This document shows positions 61,739-64,000 of a DNA stretch of 64,000 nt, piece after piece. The notes beneath the pieces are model-generated. The model searched no databases and was not told the DNA's origin. It saw only the letters and a program-made list of their open reading frames with translations. Made by a program: the position numbers and the translations under genes. The stretch is from Caryophanon tenue (lineage in GTDB: Bacteria; Bacillota; Bacilli; Bacillales_A; Planococcaceae): positions 1 to 64,000 of the forward strand of contig NZ_MASJ01000024.1 in the NCBI RefSeq assembly GCF_001700315.1. Reading direction: 5' to 3'. Within the stretch, counting starts at the first letter, position 1. Every line of letters starts with the position of its first letter.

Positions 61739-62755
61739 ATGGATATGCTATTGATCATTACCATATTAGTCGTAATTTTCGCTTTAGCGTTCGACTTTAT
61801 TAATGGTTTCCATGATACAGCCAATGCCATCGCAACGTCAGTTTCGACACGTGCATTAAAGCCACGTGTAGCTGTCATGATGGCTGCAGTCATGAACTTC
61901 TTAGGGGCAATCACATTCGTAGGGGTAGCAAAAGCTATCGCGAGTGATATCGTTGACCCATTCTCTTTAAACTCTTTTGACGGTGATACAACTGGTTCTA
62001 TCGTAATTTTAGCGGCTCTATGTTCAGCAATTACATGGAACTTATTAACATGGTACTTCGGTATTCCATCAAGTTCATCACATACATTAATCGGTTCTAT
62101 TGCTGGTGCAGCGATTGCATCTGCAGGCTTTGGTATTTTAAACTACGAAGGTTTCACAAAAATCCTTCAAGCGTTATTACTTTCTCCTGTTATCGCTTTA
62201 GTTATCGGTTTTACAATGATGAAACTATTCAAGTTCTTATTTAAAAACTTCAGCCTTTATTCAACAAACAAAGGCTTCCGTTTAGTACAAATCGGTACAG
62301 CGGCACTACAAGCATTTACGCATGGTACAAACGATGCTCAAAAAGCAATGGGTATCATTACAATGGCGTTAATCGCTGCAAGCATGCAGTCTGGTGACGA
62401 AGTACAAGATTGGGTACGTGTTGCCTGTGCCCTAGCAATGGGTCTTGGTACAGCTGTTGGTGGTTACAAAATCATCAAAACAGTTGGTGGTAAAATTATG
62501 AAAATCCGTCCAGTAAACGGTGTTGCAGCTGACCTTTCTTCTGCTTCAATCATTTTTGGTGCGACATTAATCCACTTACCAGTATCAACAACGCACGTAA
62601 TTTCTTCTGCAATTATGGGTGTTGGTGCAGCACAACGTGTGAAAGGCGTAAACTGGGCTATCGCACGTAAAATCGTTATTACTTGGTTCATTACAATGCC
62701 AATTTCTGCATTAATGGCCGGGATATTCTTCTTATTATTAAACTTATTCTTCTAA
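61739..62755 (+). CDS. pit: Low-affinity inorganic phosphate transporter Pit
   Basis: 338 residues with about nine or ten membrane segments. The two inverted Pit signatures are present: FDFINGFHDTANAIATSVST (near 16-35) and FTHGTNDAQKAMGIITMAL (near 197-215). It cotransports metal-phosphate with protons. Paired with ykaA upstream. It ends in the hairpin of repeat copy D. Confidence 0.94.
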   Translation: MDMLLIITILVVIFALAFDFINGFHDTANAIATSVSTRALKPRVAVMMAAVMNFLGAITFVGVAKAIASDIVDPFSLNSFDGDTTGSIVILAALCSAITWNLLTWYFGIPSSSSHTLIGSIAGAAIASAGFGILNYEGFTKILQALLLSPVIALVIGFTMMKLFKFLFKNFSLYSTNKGFRLVQIGTAALQAFTHGTNDAQKAMGIITMALIAASMQSGDEVQDWVRVACALAMGLGTAVGGYKIIKTVGGKIMKIRPVNGVAADLSSASIIFGATLIHLPVSTTHVISSAIMGVGAAQRVKGVNWAIARKIVITWFITMPISALMAGIFFLLLNLFF

Positions 62756-62784
62756 TAAGCTTCATATGTGAAGTAATATACATC

Positions 62785-62826
62785 ACAAAAAAGCCTTCAG
62801 CAATAATAATTGCTGAAGGTTTTTTA
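62785..62826 (+). repeat. Dispersed-repeat core hairpin, copy D, serving as pit terminator
   Basis: AAAAAAGCCTTCAGCA pairs with TGCTGAAGGTTTTTT. It contains the same core CTTCAGCA...TGCTGAAG as repeats A-C but lacks their left flank. As a perfect stem followed by T, it acts as the terminator of ykaA-pit. Confidence 0.7.
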
Positions 62827-62888
62827 CTTTTATTCAAGCTTGTTCGCTTTAGCAATGCGTTTTTTGCACCATGATGTAATATCGATAT

Positions 62889-62922
62889 AGCCCCTGACAG
62901 CAAATTTGTCGGGGCTTTTTTA
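62889..62922 (+). terminator. Second terminator after pit
   Basis: AGCCCCTGACA pairs with TGTCGGGGCT, followed by TTTTTT. It insulates the MMPL gene. Confidence 0.88.
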
Positions 62923-63014
62923 GTGCTGTGATTTGTCAGAAAAGATGTTGTATCAGAAAAGTTGTATACTAAAAAGTAGTATCGTAACTTTATTAAGAGA
63001 AGGTGAGGCATTTT

Positions 63015-64000
63015 ATGAAACCATTTTCCATGCTCGTTACACGCTTCCCGAAAGCTATACTTGCTTGTTGGAGCGTATTATTTTTAGCAATGGCGTTTTT
63101 TGCGATTCAACTGCCTGATAAGTTACAAGGAGACGGTTTTTTCGTAGATGGTGACCATGCGTATGTCGGTGAGGAACTATCGAAAAACTTTAACGTACCT
63201 GACCAAACAATTTTCGTCGTCTTTGAACAGCATGATGATACGACAATTCGTGAGATCATGGATAAGCTAAGTGGCGTCGAGCATTTACAAACGATTGTGT
63301 CACCACTCGATGATGCTACCTATCAAAAAGGCGATATCGCGTATGGCATGTTGCACTTTGACCATACCGTCACAAACTTCCCTGATATTATTGAAGACTT
63401 GCGTGACGTTCTTGCTCCCTATGAACAAATTTCCTTAACAGGTGGTCCAGTCATTAATGTCGATATTAATAGCGCGAGCCAGCAAGATTTAATTACTGCT
63501 GAAACAATTGGCTTACCGATTGCGCTGCTTGTTCTTGTGCTCGCATTTGGGACATTGCTTGCATCGCTGTTACCGATTATTATTGGTGCGATTAGTGTTG
63601 TGACAGCATTCGGCTTTATGGTAATCGCAAGCAACTGGACAGACCTTTCCATTTTCGTTTTAAATATTGTACCAATGCTTGGCCTTGCACTTAGTATTGA
63701 TTTTGCGCTCTTGTTTATTAATCGCTACCGTGAAGAGATTGCGAAATATAGCGCAAAAGAAGCGATTGAACGTACCATTCAAACATCGGGTCGTTCCATT
63801 ATTTTCTCAGCAATTTGTGTCATCATCGGTTTAGGTGCGATGATTGTTATTCAAGTGGAGCTCTTCCAAAACATTGCGCTAAGTGGTGCAATCGCCGTCT
63901 TTTTGGCCGTACTTGCAAGCTTAACATTACTACCTGCGTCAATGTTATTACTTGGTGACCGTTTAAATAAATGGCGTTTAATTCGCTTACGTGATACATC
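63015..64000 (+). CDS. MMPL-family RND transporter, 5' part only
   Basis: The gene runs off the right edge; 328 codons are visible without a stop. ATG at 63015 after AAGGTGAGG. N-terminal membrane segment (AILACWSVLFLAMAFFAI), a large extracytoplasmic loop (about residues 40-150), then a block of segments with LPIALLVLVLAFGTLLASLL and GLALSIDFALLFINRYREEI, the MMPL signature containing the proton-relay Asp. Relatives (YdfJ/YdgH) export lipids or drugs. An inverted-repeat-like segment between 62940 and 63000 could bind a regulator. Confidence 0.88.
   Translation, partial: MKPFSMLVTRFPKAILACWSVLFLAMAFFAIQLPDKLQGDGFFVDGDHAYVGEELSKNFNVPDQTIFVVFEQHDDTTIREIMDKLSGVEHLQTIVSPLDDATYQKGDIAYGMLHFDHTVTNFPDIIEDLRDVLAPYEQISLTGGPVINVDINSASQQDLITAETIGLPIALLVLVLAFGTLLASLLPIIIGAISVVTAFGFMVIASNWTDLSIFVLNIVPMLGLALSIDFALLFINRYREEIAKYSAKEAIERTIQTSGRSIIFSAICVIIGLGAMIVIQVELFQNIALSGAIAVFLAVLASLTLLPASMLLLGDRLNKWRLIRLRDT

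Overview
The window is chromosomal DNA of a low-GC Gram-positive bacterium of the Bacillales. Conserved gene blocks match Bacillus subtilis (ddl-murF-cshA-ydbS-ydbT, acpS, alr-ndoAI-ndoA-rsbTUVW-sigB, tex-sprT, yclNOPQ, ykaA-pit). Gene content such as an SLH-anchored surface nucleotidase, and protein sequences unlike Bacillus proper, suggest the Planococcaceae/Caryophanaceae (Lysinibacillus/Solibacillus-like). That placement is an inference from remembered family traits, not from a search. No prophage, insertion sequence with a transposase, or CRISPR array is visible.

Layout. Positions 1-195 hold the promoter and leader of an rRNA operon transcribed leftwards out of the window. Behind it lies a block of eight tRNA genes (196-906), also on the minus strand, with its own strong promoter. 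From 1024 to 17111 runs a long minus-strand housekeeping and stress region: sprT, tex, the sigma-B module (rsbT-U-V-W-sigB), the NdoA/NdoAI toxin-antitoxin pair, alr, acpS, two PH-domain membrane proteins, the RNA helicase cshA, an esterase, murF and ddl; a rhomboid protease is divergent. From 17267 to 31500 come a hypothetical protein, rodA, a 45-residue small ORF, a YwqG-like protein, cardiolipin synthase, a VanY-type carboxypeptidase, an AraC regulator, a LytTR regulator beside an acetyl-CoA hydrolase/CoA-transferase, a sigma-B-type stress protein, a small acetyltransferase, a DUF1002 protein, mntR-cvfB and a ComFB protein. From 31583 to 43850 come cadC-cadA, exoA plus two crcB fluoride channel genes, murB, an HxlR regulator, the surface nucleotidase, an azoreductase with an MhqR-like operator, pyrophosphatase, a DUF7662-like/GNAT fusion and an RpiR regulator. 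From 44351 to the end come niaP, thrC-thrB, an NAD(P)-binding protein, a PAP2 phosphatase, the Fur-controlled yclNOPQ siderophore importer, a menC/N-acylamino-acid racemase, a peptide transporter, hflX, a methyltransferase, a DDAH-like protein, the Pit phosphate system and the start of an MMPL transporter that runs off the right edge.

How the parts work together. Several genes serve the cell wall (alr, ddl, murF, murB, rodA, VanY-type carboxypeptidase) and metal or ion balance (mntR, cadCA, crcB pair, yclNOPQ, pit). The general stress response is represented by the sigma-B operon, by its autoregulatory promoter ahead of rsbV, and by at least one further clear sigma-B promoter ahead of the 136-residue protein at 27629-28039.

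The most notable oddities are these. RsbV lacks the N-terminal third of its STAS domain although its promoter and ribosome binding site are intact. The NdoAI antitoxin keeps its toxin-binding C-terminus but has a non-RHH N-terminus. The sigma-B module has no rsbR, rsbS or rsbX. The DDAH-like enzyme has Tyr where catalytic His is expected. A dispersed intergenic repeat family (four copies, one with terminal inverted repeats) carries a terminator-like hairpin. A terminator 3' arm doubles as the Shine-Dalgarno of ydbS. A terminator overlaps the cadC promoter.
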